Origin: Pseudomonadota bacterium
Lineage (GTDB): Bacteria; Pseudomonadota; Gammaproteobacteria; Pseudomonadales; Oceanobacteraceae
NCBI GenBank assembly: GCA_023399105.1
Contig: JAEWQT010000030.1
Coordinates: forward strand, 1-14,045
DNA length: 14,045 nt
Direction of reading: 5' to 3'
The translations under genes were made by a program, and so were the position numbers. Positions 1-8,791 of this stretch are shown in pieces. Every line of letters begins with the position of its first letter. The first letter of the stretch is position 1. Under the pieces are notes generated by a model. The model saw only the letters and a program-made list of their open reading frames with translations, ran no database searches and was not told where the DNA came from.

Positions 1-164
1 CGTACTTTAACCAGTACCTCTTCGCTCATGTCGGTGCCGGCACGGGACGGCATAATCTGAATGGCAGGATCCGGCGGATACAGGTTGGGTGCGGCGTAAA
101 TACAGCCCAGCACCAGCACCAGTACCACCAGCAGGTTTTTCCACAGGGGGTATTTGTTGAGCAT
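1..164 (-). CDS. secD: Protein translocase subunit SecD, N-terminal fragment
   Basis: SecD is an inner-membrane protein of the SecDF-YajC complex; it uses the proton gradient to help pull exported proteins through SecYEG. Only about 54 N-terminal residues are present and the gene continues off the left edge. They begin MLNKYPLWKN and continue with one hydrophobic membrane segment (roughly residues 10-24), then APNLYPPDPAIQI, which is typical of the start of SecD where the chain enters the periplasm. The start is the ATG at 164, with AAGG-type purine runs upstream. The gene lies 73 bases after yajC on the same strand, as in many gammaproteobacteria, and is probably co-transcribed with it. The identification rests on the N-terminal motif plus gene order. 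Confidence 0.9.
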   Translation of the reverse strand, partial: MLNKYPLWKNLLVVLVLVLGCIYAAPNLYPPDPAIQIMPSRAGTDMSEEVLVKV

Positions 165-197
165 AAAACTGCCCTTATTCCTTATTCTGAAAACGAC

Positions 198-219
198 GAC
201 GGTCTCCGCAGAGACCGTC
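198..219 (-). promoter_or_regulatory. Hairpin between yajC and secD
   Basis: A perfect inverted repeat, GACGGTCTC / GAGACCGTC, encloses a 4-base loop that reads TGCG on the minus strand. This gives C(UGCG)G in the RNA, a member of the unusually stable UNCG tetraloop class. On the minus strand it is followed by GTCGTTTTC, so the U tract is short. It could be a weak or partial terminator that lowers secD expression relative to yajC, or an mRNA-stability element. The stem is directly visible; its function is inference. Confidence 0.55.
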
Positions 220-237
220 AGGGTTGCCCGCTTATGC

Positions 238-600
238 TCAGGCTTTTACGTCTTTGATAGTGCCTTTCGGCAGGGCCGCAGTCACGGCGATTTTCTGCAC
301 TGGCAGCTGTACGCCATCGGCCACTTCAATCACGATGAAATCGTCAGTCACTTTGGTGATCTTGCCCAGCATGCCACCCGCAGTCACCACTTCATCGCCT
401 TTGGCCAGGCCAGAGATCAGACTTTTGTGTTCTTTCTGACGCTTGCTCTGCGGACGCCACAACAGGAAGTAGAAAATCAGCAGGAAGCCGCCCAGAAACA
501 CCAGCTGACCGGTTACGCCCATCGGTTGCTGGGCTGCGCCACCTTCAGCAAAGGCAACACCCGATACGGTTAAAGCCAGTGCGGCCAGAATTGCTTTCAT
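238..600 (-). CDS. yajC: Preprotein translocase accessory subunit YajC
   Basis: YajC is a small single-span inner-membrane protein that associates with SecDF and the SecYEG translocon. The 120-residue product has an N-terminal hydrophobic stretch ending in VAFAEGG, then a strong membrane segment around residues 32-48. This is followed by the hallmark WRPQSKRQKEHK basic stretch and a cytoplasmic domain with GDEVVTAGGMLGKI, the family signature. The length is normal (E. coli YajC is about 110 residues). The ATG at 600 has a good ribosome-binding site, CAGGAGAT, about 6 bases upstream. It lies 39 bases after tgt and precedes secD, the classic operon order. The first 18 residues look like a cleavable signal peptide ahead of the membrane anchor. 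Confidence 0.95.
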   Translation of the reverse strand: MKAILAALALTVSGVAFAEGGAAQQPMGVTGQLVFLGGFLLIFYFLLWRPQSKRQKEHKSLISGLAKGDEVVTAGGMLGKITKVTDDFIVIEVADGVQLPVQKIAVTAALPKGTIKDVKA

Positions 601-639
601 TCAGTATCTCCTGATTTTTTAATAAATAATCGCGTCAAA

Positions 640-2870
<2,231 letters not shown>

Positions 2871-2912
2871 ATTGGTTCGCGGCACACAGACAGGCTTTAT
2901 TAAAGGCTGGCA

Positions 2913-2941
2913 AGATTACCGGATAGCGGCGGGTAAGTTAA
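2913..2941 (-). promoter_or_regulatory. Possible sigma70 promoter for the queA operon
   Basis: On the minus strand TTAACT (2941-2936) could act as a -35 box, 17 bases from TAATCT (2918-2913) as a -10 box. The -35 has four consensus matches and the -10 has three, so the call is weak. Position is its main support: it lies 43 bases upstream of the queA start, in the only intergenic space available. A TTTAATAAAG stretch nearer the gene is an alternative. Confidence 0.3.
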
Positions 2942-2962
2942 GGAAATCATTAGAAAAACCCA

Positions 2963-2990
2963 TTGACAGCCAGAAAAGACAGAGTATTAT
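2963..2990 (+). promoter_or_regulatory. Promoter of the tRNA-Leu cluster
   Basis: A perfect -35 box TTGACA (2963-2968) is separated by 16 bases from TATTAT (2985-2990), a near-consensus -10. It is followed by a GC-rich discriminator, GCGCGCC, of the kind found at stable-RNA promoters under stringent (ppGpp) control. Transcription should start near 2997, giving a leader of about 40 bases. That leader holds a short hairpin, CGCCAA-CCCC-TTGGCG (3013-3028), just ahead of the first tRNA. The boxes are seen directly; stringent control is inferred from the discriminator. Confidence 0.85.
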
Positions 2991-3035
2991 GCGCGCCATC
3001 TGACGGCTACAACGCCAACCCCTTGGCGGTTATGC

Positions 3036-3122
3036 GCCAGTGTGGCGAAATTGGTAGACGCAGGGGATTCAAAATCCCCCGCCTTTGCGGGCGTGCCGGT
3101 TCGAGTCCGGCCACTGGTACCA
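3036..3122 (+). tRNA. tRNA-Leu (anticodon CAA)
   Basis: This 87-base class II tRNA has a long variable arm. The anticodon stem GGGGA/TCCCC encloses the loop TTCAAAA, putting CAA at 3070-3072 to read UUG codons. The D-arm TGGCGAAATTGGTAGACGCA and the T-arm GCCGG-TTCGAGT-CCGGC are canonical, and the 3' CCA is encoded. The acceptor stem GCCAGTG pairs with CACTGGT, with a G-U at the first pair. It is the first gene of the cluster, directly behind the strong promoter. Confidence 0.97.
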
Positions 3123-3131
3123 GCAAACCAG

Positions 3132-3160
3132 TAGAGTCAGATAATGAGTAGTGGTAATAT
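3132..3160 (+). promoter_or_regulatory. Possible internal promoter in the first tRNA spacer
   Basis: TGGTAATAT (3152-3160) looks like an extended -10 element and is followed by GCCGCGCC. This resembles the -10 and discriminator of the main cluster promoter, TATTAT plus GCGCGCC. A weak -35, TAGAGT (3132-3137), lies 17 bases upstream. If active it would start transcripts near 3167, a few bases before the first tRNA-Leu(CAG). The resemblance is visible; activity is a guess. Confidence 0.35.
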
Positions 3161-3173
3161 GCCGCGCCTCAAT

Positions 3174-3260
3174 GCCCAGGTGGTGAAATTGGTAGACACG
3201 CTGTGTTCAGGTCGCAGTGAGCTTACGCTCGTGAGAGTTCGAGTCTCTCCCTGGGCACCA
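3174..3260 (+). tRNA. tRNA-Leu (anticodon CAG), copy 1
   Basis: This 87-base class II tRNA has the anticodon stem CTGTG/CGCAG around loop TTCAGGT, with CAG at 3208-3210, reading CUG, usually the main leucine codon in such genomes. The variable arm TGAGCTTACGCTCG forms its own stem. The T-arm is GAGAG-TTCGAGT-CTCTC. The acceptor stem GCCCAGG pairs fully with CCTGGGC, and CCA is encoded. The sequence is identical to copy 3 (3455-3541). Confidence 0.97.
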
Positions 3261-3291
3261 CTCCCAAGCTGTTAATAAGCCGGAGCGGTGC
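3255..3291 (+). repeat. Inverted repeat overlapping the 3' end of tRNA-Leu(CAG) copy 1
   Basis: GCACCACTCC (3255-3264) pairs with GGAGCGGTGC (3282-3291) over ten positions with one A-C mismatch; the 17-base loop could form an extra 3-bp stem. The 5' arm includes the last acceptor bases and the CCA. No T tract follows, so it is not a normal terminator. It may guide 3' processing or compete with the mature tRNA fold. Confidence 0.5.
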
Positions 3292-3309
3292 AAGAAAAAG
3301 CAAGACCAC

Positions 3310-3396
3310 GCCGTGGTGGTGAAATTGGTAGACACGCTGTGTTCAGGTCGCAGTGAGCTTACGCTCGTGAGAGTTCGAGTCTCTCCTACGGCACCA
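3310..3396 (+). tRNA. tRNA-Leu (anticodon CAG), copy 2 with variant acceptor stem
   Basis: The body (D-arm, anticodon arm with CAG at 3344-3346, variable arm and T-arm) is identical to copies 1 and 3. The acceptor stem differs: GCCGTGG pairs with CTACGGC. Relative to the other copies, pair 4-69 changes from C-G to G-C, pair 5-68 from A-U to U-A, and pair 6-67 from G-C to G-U, so the stem still forms. CCA is encoded. It looks functional. Confidence 0.96.
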
Positions 3397-3420
3397 CTTT
3401 AAAACTCTGGTTTTAAAGTG
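3395..3420 (+). repeat. Perfect inverted repeat at the 3' end of tRNA-Leu(CAG) copy 2
   Basis: CACTTTAAAAC (3395-3405) and GTTTTAAAGTG (3410-3420) are exact reverse complements around the loop TCTG. The first two bases of the 5' arm are the last two bases of the tRNA CCA end. The stem is AT-rich and is not followed by a T run, so a terminator role is unlikely. A role in tRNA maturation is possible but unproven. Confidence 0.6.
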
Positions 3421-3454
3421 ATCAAAATTTGCAAGGTTAACAGCCTTACCCCCT

Positions 3455-3541
3455 GCCCAGGTGGTGAAATTGGTAGACACGCTGTGTTCAGGTCGCAGTG
3501 AGCTTACGCTCGTGAGAGTTCGAGTCTCTCCCTGGGCACCA
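3455..3541 (+). tRNA. tRNA-Leu (anticodon CAG), copy 3
   Basis: This gene is identical over 87 bases to copy 1, including the acceptor stem GCCCAGG/CCTGGGC and the encoded CCA. The anticodon CAG is at 3489-3491. It is the last gene of the cluster, and its CCA runs straight into the terminator stem. The exact identity suggests recent duplication or ongoing gene conversion. Confidence 0.97.
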
Positions 3542-3568
3542 TTCCAACGCTCTGTTGTAATGGTTTTT
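3538..3568 (+). terminator. Rho-independent terminator of the tRNA cluster
   Basis: ACCATTCCAAC (3538-3548) pairs with GTTGTAATGGT (3554-3564) with one C-U mismatch and a 5-base loop, GCTCT. A run of five T (3564-3568) follows. The 5' arm begins with the last four bases, ACCA, of the tRNA, so termination and the mature 3' end share sequence. Confidence 0.8.
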
Positions 3569-3672
3569 ATCCCTTATCGTTTTATTAATACCCTGTCGCT
3601 ACGACTAATTCAGCATCGCCAGAGCGTTTATTTGGCCTATTCTGTCTGCAGACTGCACGATGGAAACCTGTT

Positions 3673-5325
3673 ATGTCGCATCATGGAAAACGTATTCTGC
3701 TGGCAGCCGCCAGCAGCTCAGCAGCTGCTTTGGCGCTGGCCTTGCTGTTACCCGGCACCTTGCCTGGCTATCCGATCCTTATCGCCGGCGCCGGCGTAAG
3801 CCTGACCCTGTTGCTGAGTTACCGACTGGTAATCCGGCCACTGATTCTGTTCAGTCATCAGATCACCCATGCGCTCACCCACAGCCAGCATGATAATAAC
3901 CGCTATCCCCTGCCCGATTATCTGCGCCAGGAAATGCAGCAACTGCAGCAGCAGCTGAACGGCTACGCCCAACTAAAAGCCAAGTTGTCGGAGCACAGCA
4001 GCCGCATCGCCATTGCCGCGGCGGAAATGTCGTTTACCGCCGACCAGATGAAACGCAAAATCCACGAAGAAGTGCAGGACAGCCATAGCCTGATTGAGTC
4101 GGCCGGCCACATTCAGGCCAGTGTGGATCAGATGGTTCAGCAAACCCAGGCGGCTGAAAGCGCAGCGAACGATGCCATGCACATCAATACCCTGGGCAAA
4201 CAGGCCATTGATGAAACTCTGCCCAAGATGGAAGGCACCCGCTCAGAGGTAGAAGATAACGCCACCCTGATTGCCGAGCTGGAAGCCAAGTCGGAACAGA
4301 TTAAAGCCATTACCGGGGTGATCAGTGCGATTGCCGAGCAAACCAACCTGCTGGCCCTGAACGCCGCCATTGAAGCCGCAAGGGCCGGCGAGCAAGGCCG
4401 TGGCTTTGCTGTGGTGGCCGATGAAGTACGGGCGCTGGCTGCCAAAACTTCAGATGCCACCCTGCAAATCGGCCAAACGGTGGCCGAAATTAATCATCAG
4501 ATAAAACAAGCCGTGAATAACAGCCGTCAGCTGACCCAGACCATTGGTGAAGGAGTACAGATGACGCAGAGCATCAGTGAACACCTGCACGGTATTTACC
4601 GCCATTCGCAAGCGATTGAACACAGCATCAGCGATATCGCCACCAGCGTCAGCGACAACAGCAACAATATCCGCACCATTTCCACCATTGTTGAACAGAC
4701 CGGCAGCCGGTTAGAGCAGACGGAGCAGGAAATCAGCGCCATGTCGGAACGCTCGCTGGCACTGTCAGAAACGGCTGAAGAAATTTATCAGGCCTTTGGC
4801 GACACCGATCTGGGTGGCATGCACGAACAAGCCCGACAGGAAGCGCTGCAAGCAGCGACCGCCATTGCTACCTTGCTGGAACAGGCCATTCACACCGGCA
4901 CCCTGACCGAAGCCCAGGTGTTCGATACCGCCTACCAACCGATTGCCGGAACCAATCCGCAGAAATACCACACGGCCTACGACCGCCTGGCCGATGACAG
5001 CTTCCCGGCGGTGCAGGAAGCCATTTTGCAGCGCCACCCGAGCATCTCCTACGCCGGTGCCGTGGACGTAAACGGCTACTTCCCCACCCACAATAAAAAG
5101 TTCAGCGAACCTTTAACCGGTGATTATGAGTACGACCTGCTGCACAACCGCAGCAAACGTATTTTTAATGACCGCACCGGATTGCGCTGTGGCAGCCATA
5201 CGCAGCCATTTCTGCTGCAAACCTACAAACGCGACACCGGTGAAGTCATGCACGATTTATCCGTGCCGATTTATGTGAATGGTAAGCACTGGGGCGGTTT
5301 CCGTATTGGTTACCGCAGTGAATAG
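3673..5325 (+). CDS. Methyl-accepting chemotaxis protein with a C-terminal sensor-like domain
   Basis: This 550-residue chemoreceptor should bind CheA/CheW and steer the flagellar motor or another Che pathway. Two hydrophobic segments (about 9-26 and 34-56) are separated by only about eight residues, so there is essentially no periplasmic sensor. A long helical coiled-coil signalling domain runs from about 85 to 375. Its hairpin tip is at about 217-256 and contains the conserved [20 protein letters not shown] and [15 protein letters not shown]. After it comes a domain of about 150 residues (400-550) containing [32 protein letters not shown] and HWGGFRIGY. The last block recalls the end of Cache-type ligand domains and is probably the cytoplasmic sensor. 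No C-terminal methyltransferase-docking pentapeptide is seen. The ATG at 3673 has GGAAA upstream. The ligand is unknown. Confidence 0.93.
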   Translation: MSHHGKRILLAAASSSAAALALALLLPGTLPGYPILIAGAGVSLTLLLSYRLVIRPLILFSHQITHALTHSQHDNNRYPLPDYLRQEMQQLQQQLNGYAQLKAKLSEHSSRIAIAAAEMSFTADQMKRKIHEEVQDSHSLIESAGHIQASVDQMVQQTQAAESAANDAMHINTLGKQAIDETLPKMEGTRSEVEDNATLIAELEAKSEQIKAITGVISAIAEQTNLLALNAAIEAARAGEQGRGFAVVADEVRALAAKTSDATLQIGQTVAEINHQIKQAVNNSRQLTQTIGEGVQMTQSISEHLHGIYRHSQAIEHSISDIATSVSDNSNNIRTISTIVEQTGSRLEQTEQEISAMSERSLALSETAEEIYQAFGDTDLGGMHEQARQEALQAATAIATLLEQAIHTGTLTEAQVFDTAYQPIAGTNPQKYHTAYDRLADDSFPAVQEAILQRHPSISYAGAVDVNGYFPTHNKKFSEPLTGDYEYDLLHNRSKRIFNDRTGLRCGSHTQPFLLQTYKRDTGEVMHDLSVPIYVNGKHWGGFRIGYRSE

Positions 5326-7251
5326 TCAGAAATCTTTGTAACGTACCACCTGATTACGACCATTGGCCTTGGCGAAGTACAGGGCCTCATCGGCATAACG
5401 CACCCAGTTTTCGTGACTCTCCTGGTAACCGGGCACCGCGCCGTGAATACCAATACTGACTGAAACCCGCAGGCCTGCCGAAATACGGTCAAAATTCAGC
5501 CGGCTGATGGTGCTGCGGATGCATTCCGCCACATGCTCAGCCCCGTCAGCGCTGGTACCCGGCAACACCATAATAAATTCTTCACCACCATAACGGGCCA
5601 GCAAATCGGTACTGCGGTGTACGGTCTGACGAACAGCCTGCGCCACCACCTGCAGAATTTCATCACCAGCCTGATGGCCATGCACATCGTTCACCTTTTT
5701 AAAGTGATCAACGTCGATCATCAGGACACAGATCGACTCGCGGGTGCGGATGGCGCGGGCCATTTCGCGCTGCATAATCTGGTCAAAAAAGCGCCGGTTA
5801 CGCAGATTGGTGAGCGGATCGGTAATGCTCATAAGCTCCAGCTTACGATTGGCATTTTCAAGTTCCAGCGTGCGCTCTTTAACCCGCTGCTCCAGCGTTT
5901 CAGTGGCCTGCTTCTGGATCGCCAGCGCCAATGCCTGAGCCTCACGCGCCTCTCGTTCATGCTGCAGGGCTTTTTCCTGGGCCAGACGCGCATTACGCTC
6001 CTGCTGCAGCGCCGATTCCTGAGATTTGCGCGCCACTTTTTCATGTTCAAGAGCAATGAACTGAGCCGTATAGCGTTTGCGCTTTTCATTATTCAGACGA
6101 TCGGCCAGCGCAAAAGACAGCAAGATAACTTCGACCACCGAACCCACCTGCACAATGTTTTCGGTAAAAAAGTTGCGGGGCAAAAGATCGAACTTATTCA
6201 TTGCCAGAATGACACCGCCCAACAGCAATACTGACCAGGCAATGGTGTAATAACGCGCTGACGAATAACCCTGACCCCAACGGATAATACCGCTGATAAT
6301 GGCCAGACTGATGCCCAGCACCGCCGCACCAATCAATAATCGGATCATGCTGCTGTAAGGAAATAAATTGCTGAATAAAATAATGCCAAAGGCCAGTAAC
6401 GCCAATGCATTAAACAGCCGGTTAAGCAGCGGAATTTCTTTCAGCTGCAGAAAATTGCGGGTAAAGACCAGCACAAACAACACCACACCACCCAGAAAGA
6501 CCAGAATACTGTGGTCGTTCCACCAGGTGGCTTCAGGCCATAAAAACTGGAAATTCAGCCCCTGCAAACTGGCCAGAAAGCCGGCCATGCAACCTACATA
6601 CAAAACGTAGTACAGGTAGTTGGCTTCGCGGACGGAAAAAAATACGAACAGGTTGTACAACACCATAATGATCATGATGCCGTAATAAAGCCCCATGCCG
6701 AGTATCTGCTTCTGATCGCCGACAAAAAAATCACGCTCTTCCCAGATACTGAGCGGAAACTGCATGGAACTGGAGGTTTCCACCCGGAACAATAATTCAG
6801 CTTGTTCCCCCGGGTTCATGGTTAATGGAATCACAAAAAAGCGGTGATCTACCGGACGTTCAGCAAAGGGCTGCTTATCCCCAAGTTCCAACACCTCCCA
6901 GTCACCGCCATGACGGCGGCTGTGCAAGTGGACATGATCCAGCACCGGATACGACAAACTGAGCAGGCGTGTTACTGCTTCGGTACCGCTGTGCTGCAGA
7001 TTCAGCCGGAACCAGTACACCGAGGAGGTGTAGCCAAAAGACATGCTGTTTTTATCACCCCAATGCCACTCCAGAGTATCTACTGCAGCGACGGGAACGG
7101 CGGCACTGGGATCTTCGGCGTACTGCAGCACGGAATCCAGTTCGCTACCGGAAGACAGTGAGGTGATTTCAACCGCGACGGCCGATGTGGTTGCCATACA
7201 GGAAACAGAGAACAATAATCCCAGTACCATGAGCAGGGAGCGTATGGACAT
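5326..7251 (-). CDS. Membrane diguanylate cyclase, 7TMR-DISM plus GGDEF
   Basis: This 641-residue protein should make cyclic di-GMP from two GTP in response to a periplasmic signal. A signal peptide probably ends near AVA (24-26). A periplasmic beta-rich region (about 35-175) resembles the 7TMR-DISM extracellular domain. About seven hydrophobic segments follow (about 183-385), then a charged coiled coil (390-470), then the GGDEF domain (475-641). The active site is RYGGEEF (553-559), a functional variant. The inhibitory I-site RxxD is present (R546, D549). The metal-binding block MIDVDHFKKVND and the start motif DPLTNLRNRRFF are intact, so it should be active and product-inhibited. The ATG at 7251 has GAGG about 6 bases upstream. 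Its stop touches the stop of the chemoreceptor on the other strand. The ligand is unknown. Confidence 0.94.
   Translation of the reverse strand: MSIRSLLMVLGLLFSVSCMATTSAVAVEITSLSSGSELDSVLQYAEDPSAAVPVAAVDTLEWHWGDKNSMSFGYTSSVYWFRLNLQHSGTEAVTRLLSLSYPVLDHVHLHSRRHGGDWEVLELGDKQPFAERPVDHRFFVIPLTMNPGEQAELLFRVETSSSMQFPLSIWEERDFFVGDQKQILGMGLYYGIMIIMVLYNLFVFFSVREANYLYYVLYVGCMAGFLASLQGLNFQFLWPEATWWNDHSILVFLGGVVLFVLVFTRNFLQLKEIPLLNRLFNALALLAFGIILFSNLFPYSSMIRLLIGAAVLGISLAIISGIIRWGQGYSSARYYTIAWSVLLLGGVILAMNKFDLLPRNFFTENIVQVGSVVEVILLSFALADRLNNEKRKRYTAQFIALEHEKVARKSQESALQQERNARLAQEKALQHEREAREAQALALAIQKQATETLEQRVKERTLELENANRKLELMSITDPLTNLRNRRFFDQIMQREMARAIRTRESICVLMIDVDHFKKVNDVHGHQAGDEILQVVAQAVRQTVHRSTDLLARYGGEEFIMVLPGTSADGAEHVAECIRSTISRLNFDRISAGLRVSVSIGIHGAVPGYQESHENWVRYADEALYFAKANGRNQVVRYKDF
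5938..6063 (-). repeat. Tandem 14-residue repeat in the cyclase linker
   Basis: Residues 397-410, 411-424 and 425-438 of the diguanylate cyclase form three 14-residue units, with a decayed fourth behind them. The best pair is QESALQQERNARLA and QEKALQHEREAREA. Fourteen residues are two heptads, so copies can be gained or lost without changing coiled-coil register. The segment joins the last membrane span to the GGDEF domain and probably transmits the signal. Confidence 0.6.
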
Positions 7252-7340
7252 TTTTGCCTCATGATTATTTTTGGCTGATATTCTAGCAAAGGAATATGGT
7301 TGTGCCGCTGCTTATTTTTTCAATCTGACCGGAGTTTCCC

Positions 7341-7838
7341 GTGCGTTCATCGGTATCTGCCCTTCTGCTGCTGTTCCTGTCGTTGCCAATCACCGCTGCC
7401 GCGGCAGAGTTGGCACCGGATTTTCGCCTGCCATTACTGGATAACAGCGCCACACTGAGCCTGCAGGAACAGCGTGGCAAAGTGATTTATCTGGATTTTT
7501 GGGCGTCCTGGTGCGGTCCGTGCCGCAAATCCCTGCCCCTGCTGAACAACTTACGCAATGAGCTGCACCAGCAAGGCGTTACCGACTTTGAAATTCTGGC
7601 CATCAATCTGGATGACGAAGCAGCCGCCGGCCTGGCCTTTCTGCAGGAATTTCCGGTGGCCTATCCGACCCTGCACGATGCCAGTGGCAACACCGCCCAG
7701 GCCTATGATTTACGCGGTATGCCCACCTCCTACCTGATTGACCGCCAGGGCCGTTTGCGCGGAACGCATCAGGGCTTCAAACCCGCCGATATGGATGGTA
7801 TCCGCAGCGCCATTGAAGAACTGCTGCAGGAGCAATAA
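7341..7838 (+). CDS. Exported TlpA-type thiol-disulfide oxidoreductase
   Basis: This 165-residue thioredoxin-fold protein probably reduces disulfides in the periplasm. Residues 1-22 form a signal peptide ending in ITAAAAE. The AhpC/TSA-Redoxin-like start is LAPDFRLPLLD (24-34). The redox centre is WASWCGPC, with cysteines 58 and 61, and the cis-proline loop is GMPTSYLID, with Pro 128. The family includes TlpA, ResA and CcmG-like proteins, but no cytochrome c maturation genes are nearby, so the partner is unknown. The start is a GTG at 7341 with GGAG at a suitable distance. It is divergent from the cyclase across 89 bases that must hold both promoters; no clear consensus boxes are seen there. 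The SDR gene follows 92 bases later. Confidence 0.9.
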   Translation: MRSSVSALLLLFLSLPITAAAAELAPDFRLPLLDNSATLSLQEQRGKVIYLDFWASWCGPCRKSLPLLNNLRNELHQQGVTDFEILAINLDDEAAAGLAFLQEFPVAYPTLHDASGNTAQAYDLRGMPTSYLIDRQGRLRGTHQGFKPADMDGIRSAIEELLQEQ

Positions 7839-7870
7839 GCCCCCGGATACAGACTGTCACAGTGCAACGG

Positions 7871-7899
7871 TTGCCAGCTCTGGCGGCGCCTGTTATTGC
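7871..7899 (+). promoter_or_regulatory. Possible promoter of the SDR gene
   Basis: TTGCCA (7871-7876), five of six matches to the -35 consensus, lies 17 bases before TATTGC (7894-7899), a poor -10 with three matches. Transcription from it would start near 7906, just before the ATG at 7931, and would exclude the upstream GTG at 7862. The evidence is weak. Confidence 0.3.
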
Positions 7900-7930
7900 T
7901 TCCGGTACTTTTGCATTAGCTGGACGGATA

Positions 7931-8764
7931 ATGACTATAAAAACTGTGTTAATTACCGGCTGTTCTACGGGCATTGGCCGCGCCCTGACTGAGGCCTTTC
8001 TGCTGCGCGGTTACCGGGTGTATGCCACCGTCCGTACCGCTGGCAGCCTGCAGGATCTGCGACATGAGCAACTGCGGGAACTGGTGCTGGATGTGAATGA
8101 CCCGGACGCGATTGCTGCCGCCATGGCGCATATTGAAGCCGACAGCGGCTATCTGAACACACTGGTTAACAACGCCGGCTTTGCCGCCATGGGGCCGGTG
8201 CTGGAACTGGACGAGCAACGCCTGCAACAACAGTTTGCCACCAATGTGTTTGCGCCGGTGGCACTCACCCGCGCTTGTTTATCCTTGTTGCGCCAGGCCG
8301 CCAGTGCCGGCCAGCCGGCGCAGGTGGTGAACATCGGCTCCATTTCCGGCATTACCACCACGCCCTTTTCCGGCGCCTACTGCGCCAGTAAGGCGGCGCT
8401 GCACAGCCTTAGTGATGCCCTGCGCATGGAGCTGGCGCCCTTTAATATTCAGGTGATTACCGTGCAGCCCGGGGCCATTGAATCAAAATTCGGTGACAAC
8501 TCGCTGGCCAGCCTCAGCAATCTGATTACCGACGACTCCCTGTACGCACCGCTGCGACCCTTTATTCAGGCACGCGCCACAGCGTCACAACAAAACCCGA
8601 CACCGGCGCCGGAGTTTGCTGATATACTGGTGCAACGTCTGGATACTAACCCCACCGAGGTGCTGCGCATCGGCAATGGCAGCCGCGCGCTGCCTTTGCT
8701 GAAATGGCTGCTGCCGACCCGATTGCTGGACCGGATTCTGCGCAAACGCTTTGGTTTGTTGTGA
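7931..8764 (+). CDS. Short-chain dehydrogenase/reductase (classical SDR)
   Basis: This NAD(P)-dependent oxidoreductase of unknown substrate has 277 residues from the ATG at 7931. The nucleotide-binding motif TGCSTGIG is at 9-16 and NNAG is near 80-83. The catalytic Ser is at 137 (NIGSISG), Tyr 150 and Lys 154 (YCASK), followed by the usual PGAIES. The pattern resembles SDRs related to 17-beta-hydroxysteroid dehydrogenases and acylglycerone-phosphate reductases, which suggests a lipid or steroid-like substrate; this is inference. An in-frame GTG at 7862 would add 23 residues, but it has no ribosome-binding site and the SDR fold starts right after MTIKTVLITG. GGACGG lies just upstream of the chosen ATG. 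It converges with the metallo-hydrolase gene. Confidence 0.93.
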   Translation: MTIKTVLITGCSTGIGRALTEAFLLRGYRVYATVRTAGSLQDLRHEQLRELVLDVNDPDAIAAAMAHIEADSGYLNTLVNNAGFAAMGPVLELDEQRLQQQFATNVFAPVALTRACLSLLRQAASAGQPAQVVNIGSISGITTTPFSGAYCASKAALHSLSDALRMELAPFNIQVITVQPGAIESKFGDNSLASLSNLITDDSLYAPLRPFIQARATASQQNPTPAPEFADILVQRLDTNPTEVLRIGNGSRALPLLKWLLPTRLLDRILRKRFGLL

Positions 8765-8791
8765 ATCCCCGAACGGGGCGGTAGTAATGGC

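Noticed and set aside
2963..3151. Small open frame across the tRNA promoter and the first tRNA
   Set aside because: It is made of promoter, leader and tRNA sequence; no protein is supported.
3174..3541. Direct repeats at about 136-145 base intervals, which could suggest a CRISPR-like or mobile array
   Set aside because: They are fully explained as three tandem tRNA-Leu genes with complete cloverleaf features; the repeats are 87 bases long and the spacing is irregular.
5533..6234. Open frame of 233 codons on the plus strand inside the diguanylate cyclase gene
   Set aside because: It is antisense to the GGDEF domain and coiled coil, with no motifs or ribosome-binding site of note.
8767..8778. 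CCCC-GAAC-GGGG hairpin between the convergent SDR and MBL-fold genes as a bidirectional terminator
   Set aside because: The stem is only 4-5 bp and lacks a T tract on either side.
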